Positions 34,261 through 46,019 of a stretch of 64,000 nucleotides of DNA are shown in pieces. Source of the stretch: Amia ocellicauda (lineage: Eukaryota; Chordata; Actinopteri; Amiiformes; Amiidae); assembly GCF_036373705.1 (NCBI RefSeq), contig NC_089852.1, positions 1,810,300 to 1,874,299 on the forward strand. Reading direction: 5' to 3'. The position numbers were made by a program, and so were the translations under genes. The notes below the pieces were generated by a model, which saw only the letters and a list, made by a program, of their open reading frames with translations, ran no database searches and was not told the origin of the DNA. The first letter of the stretch is position 1; every line of letters starts with the position of its first letter.

Positions 34261-35928
34261 ATGGAGACCGACGGCTACAGCGAGCTCCTGGAGACGACGG
34301 ACGGCGCCGGGGGCGGGTGGGGTGGGGGCCTGGGCGGTGGCGGGGACGGGTCCGAGCCGGGCTGGTACCTCCCGTACCCGGTCAGCTTCCAGGTGTCGCT
34401 CACCAGCTTCCTCATGCTGGAGCTGGTGCTGGGCTTCAGCAGCAACCTCACCGTGCTGGTGCTGTACTGCGCCCAGTCCAACTTGGTGGACTCAGTCAGC
34501 AACATGGTGACGGTCAACCTGCATGTGCTGGACATCATCGTGTGCGTGCTGTGTGTCCCGCTCACCATCGTCATCATCCTGCTGCCCCTGGAGCGCGACA
34601 TCGCCCTGGTGTGCTGCTTCCACGAGGCCTGCGTCACCTTCACCAGCATTGCCACGGCCGTCAACGTCCTGGTCATCAGCATGGACCGCTACGACATCTC
34701 GGTGCGGCCAGCCAACCGCGTGCTGACCCCGCGTCGCGCCGGGGCCCTACTGGCCGCTGTGTGGGGCGTGTCCCTGGCCGTCTTCTTCATCCCCTTCCTG
34801 GAGGTGGAGCTGTTTGGCGGGGCCGGGGCAGAGGACGCCGAGGACGGGGGGTGGGATGGCGCACTGGCCGAGGACAGGTTGTCCGGCCCCGAGCGGGCGG
34901 AGCCAGAGCCAGGAAGCGACGCGGACTCCGCCCCCGCGCCCGCCCCCTCTCCCGGCAGTGTGGCCTGGCGCAACCGGACGCTGCTCTGTGTGGGGGGGCA
35001 GGGCTACCACACCGGGCTGGGCATGTACTACCACCTACTCATCCAGGTGCCCATCTTCTTCCTGGCCGTGGTGGTCATGCTAGTCACCTACTCGCGCATC
35101 CTGCAGGCGCTCAACATTCGCATCGGCTCGCACTTCAAGAGGAGCCAGCGGCGCCGGGGCTCGGGTTGCGGGGGCAAGAAGCGACGCAAGAAGAAGAAGG
35201 GGGCCGGTGGGGGAGGCGTGGTGCTGGGGGGCGGGGGCGGGGGCTCCTCCAGCGACACCAAGCGGCTCTCCCAGCCCCCGCTCATCCCCACGCCATCCCC
35301 TACCCCCACCTCGCCACTGCCCCCGCCCCTCCCGGCCAGCGCCACGACCCCGCCGCACCCCGCCCCGCCACCCACGCCCCTGTCGCCCCAGGTCCCGGCG
35401 GTGTCGGGGGGGGGCGGGGCGCTGGGGGCCGGGCTGGGCGAGGGCGGGGTGGCGGCAGCGGCGGCGGCGGCCATGGGGGTGCAGGCCTCGGTGTCGGCCA
35501 TCATCGCCCTGCGCCGGGCCGTGCGGCGGCACCGCGACCGACGGGAGCGCCAGCGCCGGGTCTTCAAGATGTCCCTGGTCATCATCTCCACCTTCCTGGG
35601 CTGCTGGGCGCCCATCTCTGTGGTCAATGTGCTCATCCTGTGCCTGGGCCCCAGTGACCAGCTGGTCAAGCTGCGCATCTGCTTCCTGGCCATGGCCTAT
35701 GGCACGACCATCTTCCACCCGCTGCTCTACGCCTTCACCCGGCAGAAGCTGCGCAAGGTGCTGAAGACCAAGGTGAAGAAGAGGGTGGTGTCCCTGCTGC
35801 AGGTGGACCCCGCGCCCAGCGGCACCGTCATCCACAACTCCTGGGTGGAACCGCGCAAGGGCCGCAAGGTCCGTCTGGAGTGCAGCGACGCCACGGACCG
35901 CTGCCTGACCGAGGCAGTTCGGGAGTGA
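34261..35928 (+). CDS. gpr22: GPR22-type orphan class A G-protein-coupled receptor
   Basis: A 555-residue seven-helix receptor in one exon. Hallmarks: YPVSFQVSLTSF before helix 1; SNLTVLVLYC in helix 1 (about 44-70); NLHVLDIIVCV in helix 2 (83-110); HEACV and MDRYDIS at the end of helix 3 (118-146, DRY motif); helix 4 about 162-182; GMYYHLLIQVPIFF in helix 5 (252-282); RVFKMSLVIISTF and CWAPIS in helix 6 (434-461); AYGTTIFHPLLYAF in helix 7 (471-493, HPLLY in place of NPxxY); and the GPR22-specific tail VIHNSWVEPRKGRK. Human GPR22 has 433 residues; the excess lies in an acidic second outer loop (about 184-240) and a Lys-, Gly-, Pro- and Ala-rich third inner loop (about 284-433). GPR22 is an orphan, Gi-coupled by published work. 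The GC-rich, loop-expanded form suggests the second fish paralogue (gpr22b-like), which is inference. Confidence 0.95.
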   Translation: METDGYSELLETTDGAGGGWGGGLGGGGDGSEPGWYLPYPVSFQVSLTSFLMLELVLGFSSNLTVLVLYCAQSNLVDSVSNMVTVNLHVLDIIVCVLCVPLTIVIILLPLERDIALVCCFHEACVTFTSIATAVNVLVISMDRYDISVRPANRVLTPRRAGALLAAVWGVSLAVFFIPFLEVELFGGAGAEDAEDGGWDGALAEDRLSGPERAEPEPGSDADSAPAPAPSPGSVAWRNRTLLCVGGQGYHTGLGMYYHLLIQVPIFFLAVVVMLVTYSRILQALNIRIGSHFKRSQRRRGSGCGGKKRRKKKKGAGGGGVVLGGGGGGSSSDTKRLSQPPLIPTPSPTPTSPLPPPLPASATTPPHPAPPPTPLSPQVPAVSGGGGALGAGLGEGGVAAAAAAAMGVQASVSAIIALRRAVRRHRDRRERQRRVFKMSLVIISTFLGCWAPISVVNVLILCLGPSDQLVKLRICFLAMAYGTTIFHPLLYAFTRQKLRKVLKTKVKKRVVSLLQVDPAPSGTVIHNSWVEPRKGRKVRLECSDATDRCLTEAVRE

Positions 35929-36085
35929 GGCGGGGGCAGAGAGAGAGGAGATGAGAGGGAGGGAGCCCTGGTCCTGGAGGGACCACTACAGTCCAGTACA
36001 ATCCAGTCCTGTCCAGTCTGGTGTCTGCGTCTCTCAGGTTCATGTTATTAATATGTTCAAAATAAATGGTGAGGTTAATATCTAC
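35929..36085 (+). other. gpr22: 3' UTR and poly(A) signal of the gpr22-type gene
   Basis: AATAAA at 36061-36066, about 130 bp after the TGA stop, is the first poly(A) signal. The drop from very GC-rich to AT-rich sequence occurs here. Confidence 0.55.
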
Positions 36086-36895
36086 CATCTATTTTCAACA
36101 TATAGAAGAATATGTGGTTTACAGACTGAAATATATTTCATATATCCCCTGCATTTTATGTATGCAAAAATAGACAGAAATGCTATATATCTCATACATC
36201 TACCACACATGGAAAGCATATGTTAGTTCCATAAGGGTCTTTCTTTCTGTCCGTCCGTCTGTCCCCTGTGGTGGCAAACCCGGCCCAGTCAAATTTGTCT
36301 CATACTGTTGAAATCAATTTCCATTAAACCAGCCCTCCATCCCTCTCCCTCTCCATTCATCTCTCTCTCTCCCCCTACACCTCTGTCTCCTTTATCTCCT
36401 GGATCTGGGAGAGTCTTAAAAGCACACAGCTCCTCTCCTGTCTGGTTCTCTCCGGTTCCCCCTTAAATCCTGCACCATCTTTTCATTAATTAACAAAAAC
36501 ATTTTAGTCATGGTTGAATCACAGCACAGAGTAGAGACACAGTCCAGTCGAGCAGGGTCTCAGCCCTGGTCCTGAAAGATACAGTCCAGTCCAGCAGGGT
36601 CTCCAGCACATGATGCATTTAAGGAAACTCAGCATTAACCTCGTTCCAGTTCCCAGAAATGTTGTTTGTGAACGTGTCGCCTTGGACACAGGAGATTAAT
36701 AATAAAAAACCTCCGCTCTGCTCCCATCCCCACGGTGCGAGGTGCTTGTCAGTGTCAGGACAGGTGTGTTAATTAGCACTCGTTAGCGAGTGGCGCAGTC
36801 CCCGTGCAGTGCAGGTGCAGGAGTGCCGGTGGCAGCCTGGCAACACTGTGCCTCAGGACCCAATTAGAGAGAGAGTGGAACAACTCTCTGGGCAG

Positions 36896-36934
<39 letters not shown>

Positions 36935-39275
36935 CTCTCACACTCACACACTGAAGACACAAAGATGACCTGATGGACTCTCAGGGGCCAGGGCTGGGTT
37001 CCTCTGCTCTAGGATGTGTGAGAGAGAGAGTGTATGAGTGAGTGTGTGTGTGAGTGTCTGTGAATATCCAGAATGTCACTGCCCTTCCTCAGTGCAGAGA
37101 GGAAGAGGAAAAGAAAGAGACAGAAAGGTGGAGGATGAAGCAGGAGGGAGAGGAAGACAAGGACAAGAGGGGATCCTTACTGACTGAACTTTCCATCGCG
37201 GTCAGTGTGGCCCCCCGCCACCTCTGAGACTTACAACCAGCTTTTCCCACAGGAAGTAAAAAGACACTAATGGACTTTCAAGTGGACCTGGAGAGACCGG
37301 ACAAGACGGGCCGGGTCAGGAGGGGACCGAGGGGACCACTCCTCTGCTGGGACAACCAGAGATGGTAGCAATACAATACAGGTGTGCAAATGAAAACAGC
37401 AAAAAGAAATATCAACAATAATAAAGAATAAACAATAATAATAATGTGAGAAATATTTCAGGTTCCTTTTATATAGTGTGGTTCATTTCTCTCCCGAGAT
37501 GAAAGATGTACAAAGACGACATCCCCTCTTTTTATAATTTTAATTGTAGTTATTTATTCTTAATTTATGGTGATGGTGGGTAGGGGTGAGGGGGTCTGTG
37601 AGCTGGAGAGGGTCATTGATCGGACTCTCTGAATGCCCTCTGACCTTCACTTTCCCCAGCTGACCCCAAGCCCCACCCCTCCCACCCAGACAGACGCACA
37701 CTGGGCACCCAACACTTTGCAGGTCGTGTATTTTATCCGCTCCACACAAAAACAAACACATGCACACACACACAAACACCAAGTGGTGCCCAGCCTGGTC
37801 CCTGGTGCCTGGGTTGTTCATGTTCCAGCTGCGCTCCCAATTAATTAATTAAAACCCTCACTGAACTCCTGACTTGCTTAAACTGACTCCTATACTTGTT
37901 TAACTCACGCAGAGTTGGAGAACTCAGGTGCTTTATATCATTTTATATTTAACTTGCAATCTCCAGCTGTTTAAAATACTTTTCTGAGCCCTGATTGATC
38001 GGTTCTGTTAAGTCACTGAGAGCTCGACTGGACGCACGTGGGGATCCGGGTTGGGAGCCCTGGAAACACACATCCAGGGCTGAATCACAGCTCTGAGCTT
38101 CCCACAAATCTCCCAGCACAGATCTGTAGATCTGTAGTGTTTATTGATTGTTGGAAGCCACTTCATACTCTTTATACATCACAACGTGAGAGGGAACAAC
38201 TCGGTCAATTGCAATTTGCGGGGAGGTCAAAGCTTTGATTTTGTGCAGCCCTAAGTCTCCACACACACACACTCTGACACACACACACACACTCTGACAC
38301 ACACTCACAGACACTCACACTTGCACACAGCCACTGTCTACACAGGACCGGCACAACTCTCGTGCCACACACCCCTGGCACTGCCGCTCTCCACACCAGG
38401 TGGCTGCCCGGGCAAAACCAGGAGTGTTCTCGCCTCGGACAGAAACATGTTGATTTATTTGATTGATTGATTGATTTCTTCCTTCCTTTCTTTATTGACT
38501 TTTTCCTAAGGGGTTGATATCTCCTAGCTGTGAGTAGCGCGAAGCCGTAGAGCCGTGTATAGTGTGTACTGTGCTGCACTACCGTGTCTGTGAAGTGGAC
38601 ATAAGTGTACATACATATTGATTATATATATAAATATATATGTATATATGTGTGTATATGTGCATACATATATATATATATATATACTGTATATATGTAT
38701 GTATATTTATTAATGTATATGATGTATATTGTGTTATTTATTTTATTGTATTTCTTTATAGAGAAGATCAACTATTGAAGTCTTGATTAAAAATTGAATA
38801 TTTCACTTGGGCTCTGCTGTACGACTCCTGTCTGTGTGTACTGGGGTGGGGTCACTCGAGGGTTGAATCTTTAGGGGTCAGGGGTCAGAAGAGGTCACTG
38901 GGGAACTTTTGGGAGTGGCTGGCCAGTTCTATATAACACACAAACACACACACACACTCTCTATCTCTCTCACACACACACACACTCTCACTCTCACTCT
39001 CTCTCTCTCAGACACACACTGCCCAGGGTAACATGAAACAGCCTGGGTGACATGTCAGGGCCCCAAAAAATGTAATAATTTTCCCAGAGCTGGCACTGAG
39101 CGGCCAGTTTTCATGGTTCATCACGGTTCGTCACTGCAGAGGCTGTGCAGAGCCGTGCAGTGTGTGTGGCACAGCGGGGCCTGGCCTCCTGACCTCCATA
39201 CATCTTTTATAATTGCCCTCCAGTACATCCACATTCATCTTCAATCATTTCCACTTACACACACATATATTTATA
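36086..39275. other. Intergenic AT-rich DNA, no gene seen
   Basis: Contains (CA)n at 36901-36930, CA-rich runs at about 38262-38310 and 38940-39010, and a TATATA-rich block at about 38620-38710. No recognisable coding sequence or RNA. Confidence 0.5.
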
Positions 39276-39281
39276 AATACA

Positions 39282-39960
39282 CAGTGCCTATTGGAAGTCT
39301 ACAACCCCCTGAACTTTTTTCACATTTTGTTGTCTCAGAGATTATTGCATTTCAATTCTATATTTTTTTCCACTGAGGTCTACACATTGAACTGCACATT
39401 GTTGGAAGTGGAAAAATGTCTTTATTGTGAAAAAATATATTACAACTGAAACATCATAATTGTACGTCTCCACCCCGAGTTAATACGTGTTGGAAGCAGC
39501 TTCGGCAGCAATAACAGCTGGGAGTGTCAATATCTGACCATTCTCCTTTACAGACATTCTCCTTCACCTGTCCCAACTCCGTCCGGTTCCTCGGGCAGCG
39601 TGGATGGACACCGAACTTCAAGTCCTGCCACACATTCTCAATTGGATTGAGGCCGGGGCTCTGACTGGGCCACTCAGGGACCTTTATCTATTGTTCCTCA
39701 GCTGGGAGCTGGGTGTGTGCTTCAGTTTCAGCTTTCTTTCACAGGGCAGCAGATTTCCCTAAAGGACTTCTCTGTACTTCGCTCCATTCATCTCTCCTTC
39801 TATCCTGAGAAGAGCCCCAGTCCCTGCCGCATCGCTGGGTTTATTCCAAATCTTATGCCAAAATGTTTCATTTTTGTTTAGTCAGACCACAAAACCTTTT
39901 GCCACATGGCTACAGAATCTCCTGAGTGTTTCAAGTGGTCTTTCTTTTCGTTTAAACATA
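39282..39960 (-). mobile_element. Tc1-like DNA transposon remnant, antisense
   Basis: The left end (CAGTGCCTATTGGAAGTCTAC, then CCCCTGAACTTTTTTCACATT) is the well-known end of a fish Tc1-type family. The antisense transposase is visible around CACACATTCTCAATTGGATTG and, further on, GTTTAGTCAGACCACAAAACC. The right end is missing and the body is eroded. Confidence 0.7.
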
Positions 39961-40757
39961 CACGTTCAGTTTGTCGTCATATTTATGTATATATACAAAC
40001 AAACTATATTTATAAATACATACATATAAAAACAAATACATAATTTACCTTAAATATACAACATATTTATATAGACAAATATGTAATCACTTCCTTGCAT
40101 TAAAACATATATTCATATTTAAATATATATACAAATACCTAACAGATATGTACACATGCAAAATTATTATGTGCATAAACACATTTGACTGCACACAATA
40201 CTACTTATATATTTGTAAATCACCATCCTTTATTGACTCTTTATTGACATTTCTACTTGTTTCGATGGGCAGCATGTTGTTTCCAGACCCCCCATATACA
40301 TATAAATAATAAGCCTCCGGATTCTGCGCCCCAGACTTCAGCATATATATATATTTATTTTTTGAATATGAAAAAAATATCTTCATATGAATATATACTG
40401 TTCATGTCTGTTACATGTATGCATATATACATATTGATGTGTTTGCATGTGTATAGGGATGTATATTAAATATTCTGGACATATACATAATTGTAATACA
40501 TAAATATGCATACATCCAATCATATAAATATGCATGTATGCATTAGTTATATATATACATATTTGTTTATGTATTTCTATAAATACACGCGTATATATGT
40601 GAACAGTTAATGTTAATGCATCAATACATATGTAAATCATATTTATATGCTATGTATCACTGACATTAATATGCATGTGTTTACAGATATGTATGTGTAA
40701 AGAATATATTTGTGTGTGTGTACAAGCATACCTACTTACCTCTCTCTCTCTCTCTCA

Positions 40758-40814
<57 letters not shown>

Positions 40815-40815
40815 A
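39960..40815. repeat. AT-rich block ending in (AT)n microsatellite
   Basis: Dense ATATAC/ATATGTAT words, then (CT)n at 40741-40756, then an uninterrupted (AT)n run at about 40760-40811. Likely of low duplex stability; could be fragile or unwinding DNA. No gene. Confidence 0.8.
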
Positions 40816-41202
40816 CACACACAGAGACAGAAGGAGCTCATAAATAAGGCAGAGGAGCAGGTGTCACACAGGTATCTTCACAGGCAAGAGGCGCTCCTCT
40901 CGTCCGCTCTGTCGGCTCCCGTTTATAAACTGACAATCGACAACATCACAGTGGAGTCAGAACTAACAGAGCCGCGGCGGGGAAGGAGTGGAGGCAGGGG
41001 AGAGGGGGTGAGAGAGAGAGGGAAGAAGGGAGAGGGGAAAAGAAGGTGGGGAAGGAGAGATGAGGAGGTAGAGAGAGAGAGAGGGAGGCGGAAATTGGGG
41101 AGAGAGGGAGAGAAGCAGGGTGCGTCGGGCTGGTTGGCCAGTCTGTGTCTCTCTGCTGTTCCCACACTAAGACAGAAAATATACATGTACAAATATAGTA
41201 TA

Positions 41203-42086
41203 CACTGATCAGGCATAACATTATGACCACTGACAGGTGAAGTGAGTAACACTGATAATCTTGTTATCATGGCACCTGTCAGTGGGTGGGATATATTAGG
41301 CAGCAAGTGAACATTTTGTCCTCAAAGTTGATGTGTTAGAAGCAGGAAAAATGGGCAGCGTGAGGATCTGAGCGACTTTGACAAGGGCCAAATTGTGATG
41401 CTAGACGACTGGGTCAGAGCATTTCCAAAACTGCAGCTCTTGTGGGGTGTTCCCGGTCTGCAGTGGTCAGTACCTATCAAAAGTGTCCAAGGAAGGAAAA
41501 GCGGTGAACCGGCGACAGGGTCATGGTTGGCCAAGGCTCACTGATGCACGTGGGGAGCGAAGGCTGGCCCGTGTGGTCCGATCCAACAGACGAGCTACTG
41601 TAGCTCAAATTGCTGAAAAAGTGAATGCTGGTTCTGATAGAAAGGAGTCAGAACACACAGTGCATCACAGTTTGTTGCGTATGGGGCTGCGTAGCCGCAG
41701 ACCAGTCAGGGTGCCCATGCTGACCCCTGTCCACTGCCGAAAGCGCCTACAATGGGTACGTGAGCATCAGAACTGGACCATGGAGCAATGGAAGAAGGTG
41801 GCCTGGTCTGATGAATCACGAGTTCAGGGTGTTGACTTGGCCTCCAAATTCCACAGATCTCAATCCAATCGAGCATCTGTGGGATGTGCTGGACAAACAA
41901 GTCCGATCCATGGAGGCCCCACCTCACAACTTACAGGACTTAAAGGATCTGCTGCTAACGTCTTGGTGCCAGATACCACAGCACACCTTCAGAGGTCTAG
42001 TGGAGTCCATGCCCTCGACGGGTCAGGGCTGTTTTGGGACCTACACAACATTAGGCAGGTGGTCATAATGTTATGGCTGATCAGTG
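41203..42086 (+). mobile_element. Tc1-like DNA transposon with intact ends, internally deleted
   Basis: Ends are near-perfect inverted repeats (left CACTGATCAGGCATAACATT, right complement ending GGCTGATCAGTG), bounded by TA on both sides (41201-41202, 42087-42088). The transposase reading covers the DNA-binding part (GHGWPRLTDARGERRLARVV), the region before the first catalytic Asp (WKKVAWSDESR) and, in a shifted frame, the C-terminal part with the last acidic residue (NSTDLNPIEHLWDVLDKQV). The second catalytic Asp region is deleted near 41823-41837. It cannot make its own enzyme but has the ends needed to be moved by one. Confidence 0.88.
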
Positions 42087-42339
42087 TATGTATGTATGCA
42101 TTGTGTATTGAAGTTTGTACGTGTGCGTGTGCTTGTGTAGTGTGCAGGTAGTTCAGTGTTAATGAGATGCAGGGGTTGTGAGAGTCAGGTGTGTAGGCTG
42201 TACTGCCGGGGGGGGAGCAGGACTGAGAGAGAGAGAAAGATAGAGAGGGAGAGGGGGGAGGGAGAGAGAGAGAAGTAGATAATGTAAAATTCACACACCC
42301 ACACACATTTACAAATAGAACACACTGAACACAGCAGCA

Positions 42340-42341
42340 AA

Positions 42342-42383
<42 letters not shown>
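42340..42383. repeat. (AC)n microsatellite
   Basis: AC run of about 44 bp. A (GT)n run of opposite sense lies about 170 bp further on (42556-42594), so the pair could form a large stem-loop. Confidence 0.88.
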
Positions 42384-42384
<1 letters not shown>

Positions 42385-42555
42385 CAAGACACCAGTACAC
42401 ACACACAAAATACAACACCATACAATGCAGTGCAGTGGTACATATTGCACAATGTGTGTCTGACAGGAGCTCTGTACATGCAAACAGCACCAAGATAGCG
42501 TGAGTGTGCGTGTGTCTTTGTGTGTGTGTGTGTGTGTGCATACCTGTGAGTCTGT

Positions 42556-42560
42556 GTGTG

Positions 42561-42594
<34 letters not shown>
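42556..42594. repeat. (GT)n microsatellite
   Basis: GT run of about 38 bp, inverted relative to the (AC)n at 42340-42383. Confidence 0.88.
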
Positions 42595-42598
<4 letters not shown>

Positions 42599-42789
42599 AC
42601 CTGTGTTGCACCTTCATGTCTCAATCAATCAATCCATCAGTCTTTATTTACTATAGCGCCTTTATGTAACACATCACTGCATAGCGTACAACACTGCGGC
42701 TAAAAACAGACCTGAAAGAGCAGTGCCAGGGGAGCAGAAAAACATGAATAAAAGAAATTAAGAAATTAAGGAATGAACACCCCGGCAAC

Positions 42790-42955
42790 AAGGGAGAAAG
42801 AGAAAGAGACAAAAACAGAGTAACACTGCAGGATGATATAAAAGCAAGCAGACAACACACATATAAGCTGGTACAAATTCCCACACACAACCACATGCAC
42901 ATACACCAACATGCACACACTCTATTACACACACCTGCACACACGCATGTGCATA
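42790..42955. repeat. Dispersed repeat, shared with 44345-44475
   Basis: GAGAAAGAGACAAAAACAGAG, GATATAAAAGCAAGCAGACAA and CACACTCTATTACACACACC also occur in the same order at 44345-44475. The family is unnamed to me. Immediately upstream is a CTTTATTTACTATAGCGCC word typical of fish repeats. Confidence 0.7.
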
Positions 42956-43763
42956 CAATCTGTAATTTCTTAATTTGAGCGTTTTAATTATTTTAAACAG
43001 TAGGGGTTTAAAGTTAAGTATAGCATTGTATAAATAACTTATTAAAGAACCAACTATTTGATTACACAATTTAAAAAGTGAAATCTAATCAGATTGGTAC
43101 TTCAATTAAGGGTCAATTAAGGAACTGAGAGCTCAGTTGGAAGGGTAGAGGCTCCTCCAGGGCCAGGGCTGAGGACCACTGAGTGAGGATAACATGAGCT
43201 ACTGTAAACTGAATATGTAGCTAGCTAGACAACATGACATTTAGCCTAAGAGTAGGACTCACTGCACTGCTGATATGATGATATCATCTCGATAGCATTA
43301 CTAGCGTTATCTGGTATAGGGGACTAGGTGTATAGGTTGCGCTGATGTTACTCTCATCACAGCGCATATGATGGCGCTCACTGTGCCAGGCTCAGCACAC
43401 GGGTTAAATAATGGAGACCAGCAGCAGCCAATGAGAGTCGAGCAAACTGACGAGAAAAACCAAAACAAAAAAGTATTTGATTATGATTTTAATAAGAATT
43501 TAATCAAATTCTTCAAATAACAACAGCGGTTTTGGGGCATCACGATGCAAAGACACAGATTCGCTGAAAGCCGGTCATTCAGGGTGAGCACCGCCGTCTC
43601 AGCACCAGTCCAGGTTTTCGCGACACTCAGGACACTTTGCTGGGACGTTACACAATATGGAAAATGGATGTATATTTCCTCTGCGCCATTGTGCTCATCT
43701 GGTTAAGATATAAACCTTTTACTGTCGCTGTGAGACACAGTGCCGCCGAGACGCGTGTCAAGC

Positions 43764-43860
43764 ATGTGATTGGACGAATCCGTCTTTCAAGGATGGAATA
43801 CAGACATTCGATTGGTTCCGTCCATCTTTGAAAGATGGATTGCGGAAAAGCGATTGGCAC
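43764..43860. repeat. Twin-palindrome short repeat, diverged copy
   Basis: Two palindromes about 42 bp apart: AATCCGTCTTTCAAGGATGGAAT near 43777-43799 (its middle only), and a perfect 19-mer TCCATCTTT-G-AAAGATGGA at 43821-43839, both followed by CGATTGG. The same layout is in the tRNA-Asn cassettes at 51.8, 55.4 and 60.3 kb. Confidence 0.65.
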
Positions 43861-44109
43861 ACATGGAATCACGTGTGTTAAGGTCGTGGAATGCCAGCGG
43901 AAATTGCAGTATCGGACAGACAGACACAGAGACAACACCCCTGTGTCCCTTCTCTCAGGCCGGTATGCAGGTTGTGTCAGTTAGCAGCTAAACTTTACAA
44001 AACCAAAGTCCTTCAGGTTACTGTGGAGACTCCTGACCCCCCCACCCATCCCCATCAGCCCAGTCCAGCCCAGTCACCCACAGCTTAAACACTGTGGTGG
44101 GGGGGCCCC

Positions 44110-44475
44110 CACAGGTTACAGATTGATTAATGAAGACAAGTCCATTAGAGTAAATTGTTCAATTAAAGGAAAGTGTGCTCCTGGGGAGGGGAGATCTGGA
44201 TACAAATACAAATGACCTACATATAGCAAAACTGTAGCTGCTTAACGGAGCTGAATTACATACAATGTTACGGATCATTCTAGAACAGGTGAGAGGGACT
44301 AGAACATAGAGACAGAGGGAGGGAGGGAGAGAGAGTGGAGGTCAGAGTGAGAAAGAGACAGAAACAGAGAAACGCGGGGGGATATAAAAGCAAGCAGACA
44401 ATACACGTAAGCTGGGACAAACTCCCATGCACAGCCACATGCACACACTCTATTACACACACACCTGCACGGCAC
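44110..44475. repeat. Dispersed repeat, related to 46790-47130 and 42790-42955
   Basis: Its first part (GGTTACAGATTGATTAATGA, then TTCAATTAAAGGAAAGTGTG, then CTAGAACAGGT) matches 46790-47010, and its second part matches 42790-42955. This makes it the most complete of three members of one family of about 370 bp. No coding capacity. Confidence 0.75.
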
Positions 44476-44829
44476 AATGTGCAGATAACCGCATCTCCGT
44501 GCTCAGGGCCTACAGTACGCAGCTCTTTCAGAGGAGGAGGATGGTGGGGGGGTTTAGGAAAGTTCTGAGTGCCTAATATATCCCAGCGCACCAGACACGG
44601 TGCGACCGCAGGCCCGTAACACAATAACATCCTGGCGAGATCATCCGTCTCCGTTAAGCCGCTCAGTTCGCGCGGGGAAGCAGCAGGTTTGAGGCGCAGA
44701 GGAGCGGCGGCTCAGACTCAGACTCGCGTCTTTAAAAAGATCTCGTCAGACGCGTCAGCTGATTGAGAAGCACTGAGTCAGTGATCTGAGGGATATTTTT
44801 GTTTGTTTCTTCATTTTTTTTTTCTACCA

Positions 44830-44918
44830 GGAAGACAAACCCTGGTGCTGCTGCCGGCACGACGAGGTCCCTGGAGCGAGATGACTGTGGCCTCGATGGA
44901 GGGAAAGAGCATTTTCAG
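44830..44918 (+). other. Possible orphan exon
   Basis: A strong acceptor (a T-rich run then CTACCAG at about 44823-44829) precedes an 89-bp segment open in two frames and ending CAG|GTGCTG. One frame contains MTVASMEGKSIF. The donor is weak and no partner exon is found, so this is only a possibility. Confidence 0.15.
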
Positions 44919-45239
44919 GTGCTGAGGATTTTGCCAAATAGAGATTATTATTTTTGAATCTTACTTAGATAATGATCTTCCCCCATTGGCAGATTCTTTA
45001 AAAGCACTGAATTGCTAATTTTAGGCACATTTTTAACACTGATATTTTTACAGTGTGCATCCCTCCTCCCCCTCTTTCCCTCCCTCCTCCACCCATCCTC
45101 CTTTTCCCTCATTCCCCCTCTCTCTCTCTCTCTGTCGATTGATCAGTCATCCCCAGGGGGAGCTGGAGACACTGTGATGTCAGAGGCTCAGTCACCCTAA
45201 ATTTAGCAGCCTGCCCCAGATTTGCTTTACTGCTTTATT

Positions 45240-45240
<1 letters not shown>

Positions 45241-45286
<46 letters not shown>

Positions 45287-45471
45287 CCCCTTCCACTCAA
45301 CCCCTCTCTCCCCCTCCTTAGGCCTCCTCTCTTCATCCTCCTCTCTTCCCTCCCTGCACTCCCTCTCTCTCCATCAATGTTACGCACACTTGCTCTCCCT
45401 CTCTTAACCCCTTTCACTCTCTTCCTCTCAGGCAGGCACTCCCTTCTCTCTTCCTCTCATGCACCAATTCT

Positions 45472-45528
<57 letters not shown>
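45241..45528. repeat. Two (TC)n microsatellites with pyrimidine-rich DNA between
   Basis: (TC)n at about 45243-45284 and about 45475-45528, separated by pyrimidine-rich sequence. Such mirror-symmetric tracts can form triplex DNA. Confidence 0.85.
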
Positions 45529-45529
<1 letters not shown>

Positions 45530-46019
45530 GCACACTTGCTAGCTCTCCTCGTTCACAGACTGTAGAAAAAATAAAAATAAACTTTCCTCCTTCTTCTCAC
45601 ACACCAGAGAGAGAGAAAATTAAAGGAGGAAGTGAGGGAGAGGGAATCAGAGGGAGAAGAAGTGAGGCAGATGACAAAATGGAAGGGGGAAAGAGGGAGA
45701 AAAGGAGAGGATCAAAGGTAGAGGTAGAGAGGATGGGTGGAGGAGAGAGGGAGGGAGGGAACAAGAGGAACAGAGAGACAGTGGAAATCAGAGATATAGT
45801 GGGAAAGAGTCCAAAACAGTCAGAGAGAGAAACACACGCACGCACAAACACGCACACAGAGGTAAAGCAAACTGCAGTTCAACACGGTGATGCAGGAAGA
45901 GAAGAAAAGAAAAAGGAAAACAGAGGAACACAGAACTCTGAGAGGAGAGACTGGGCTCTGGGGCGGACATTCAAAGACATTCAAAACCTGGAGCGACACG
46001 AACAAGCACACTTCCAGAT

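Noticed and set aside
34227-35835. 476-codon + frame and 251- and 201-codon minus frames over the receptor gene
   Set aside because: Shadow frames of the very GC-rich gpr22-type coding exon; compositions are Arg/Gly/Ala/Pro-rich without domains.
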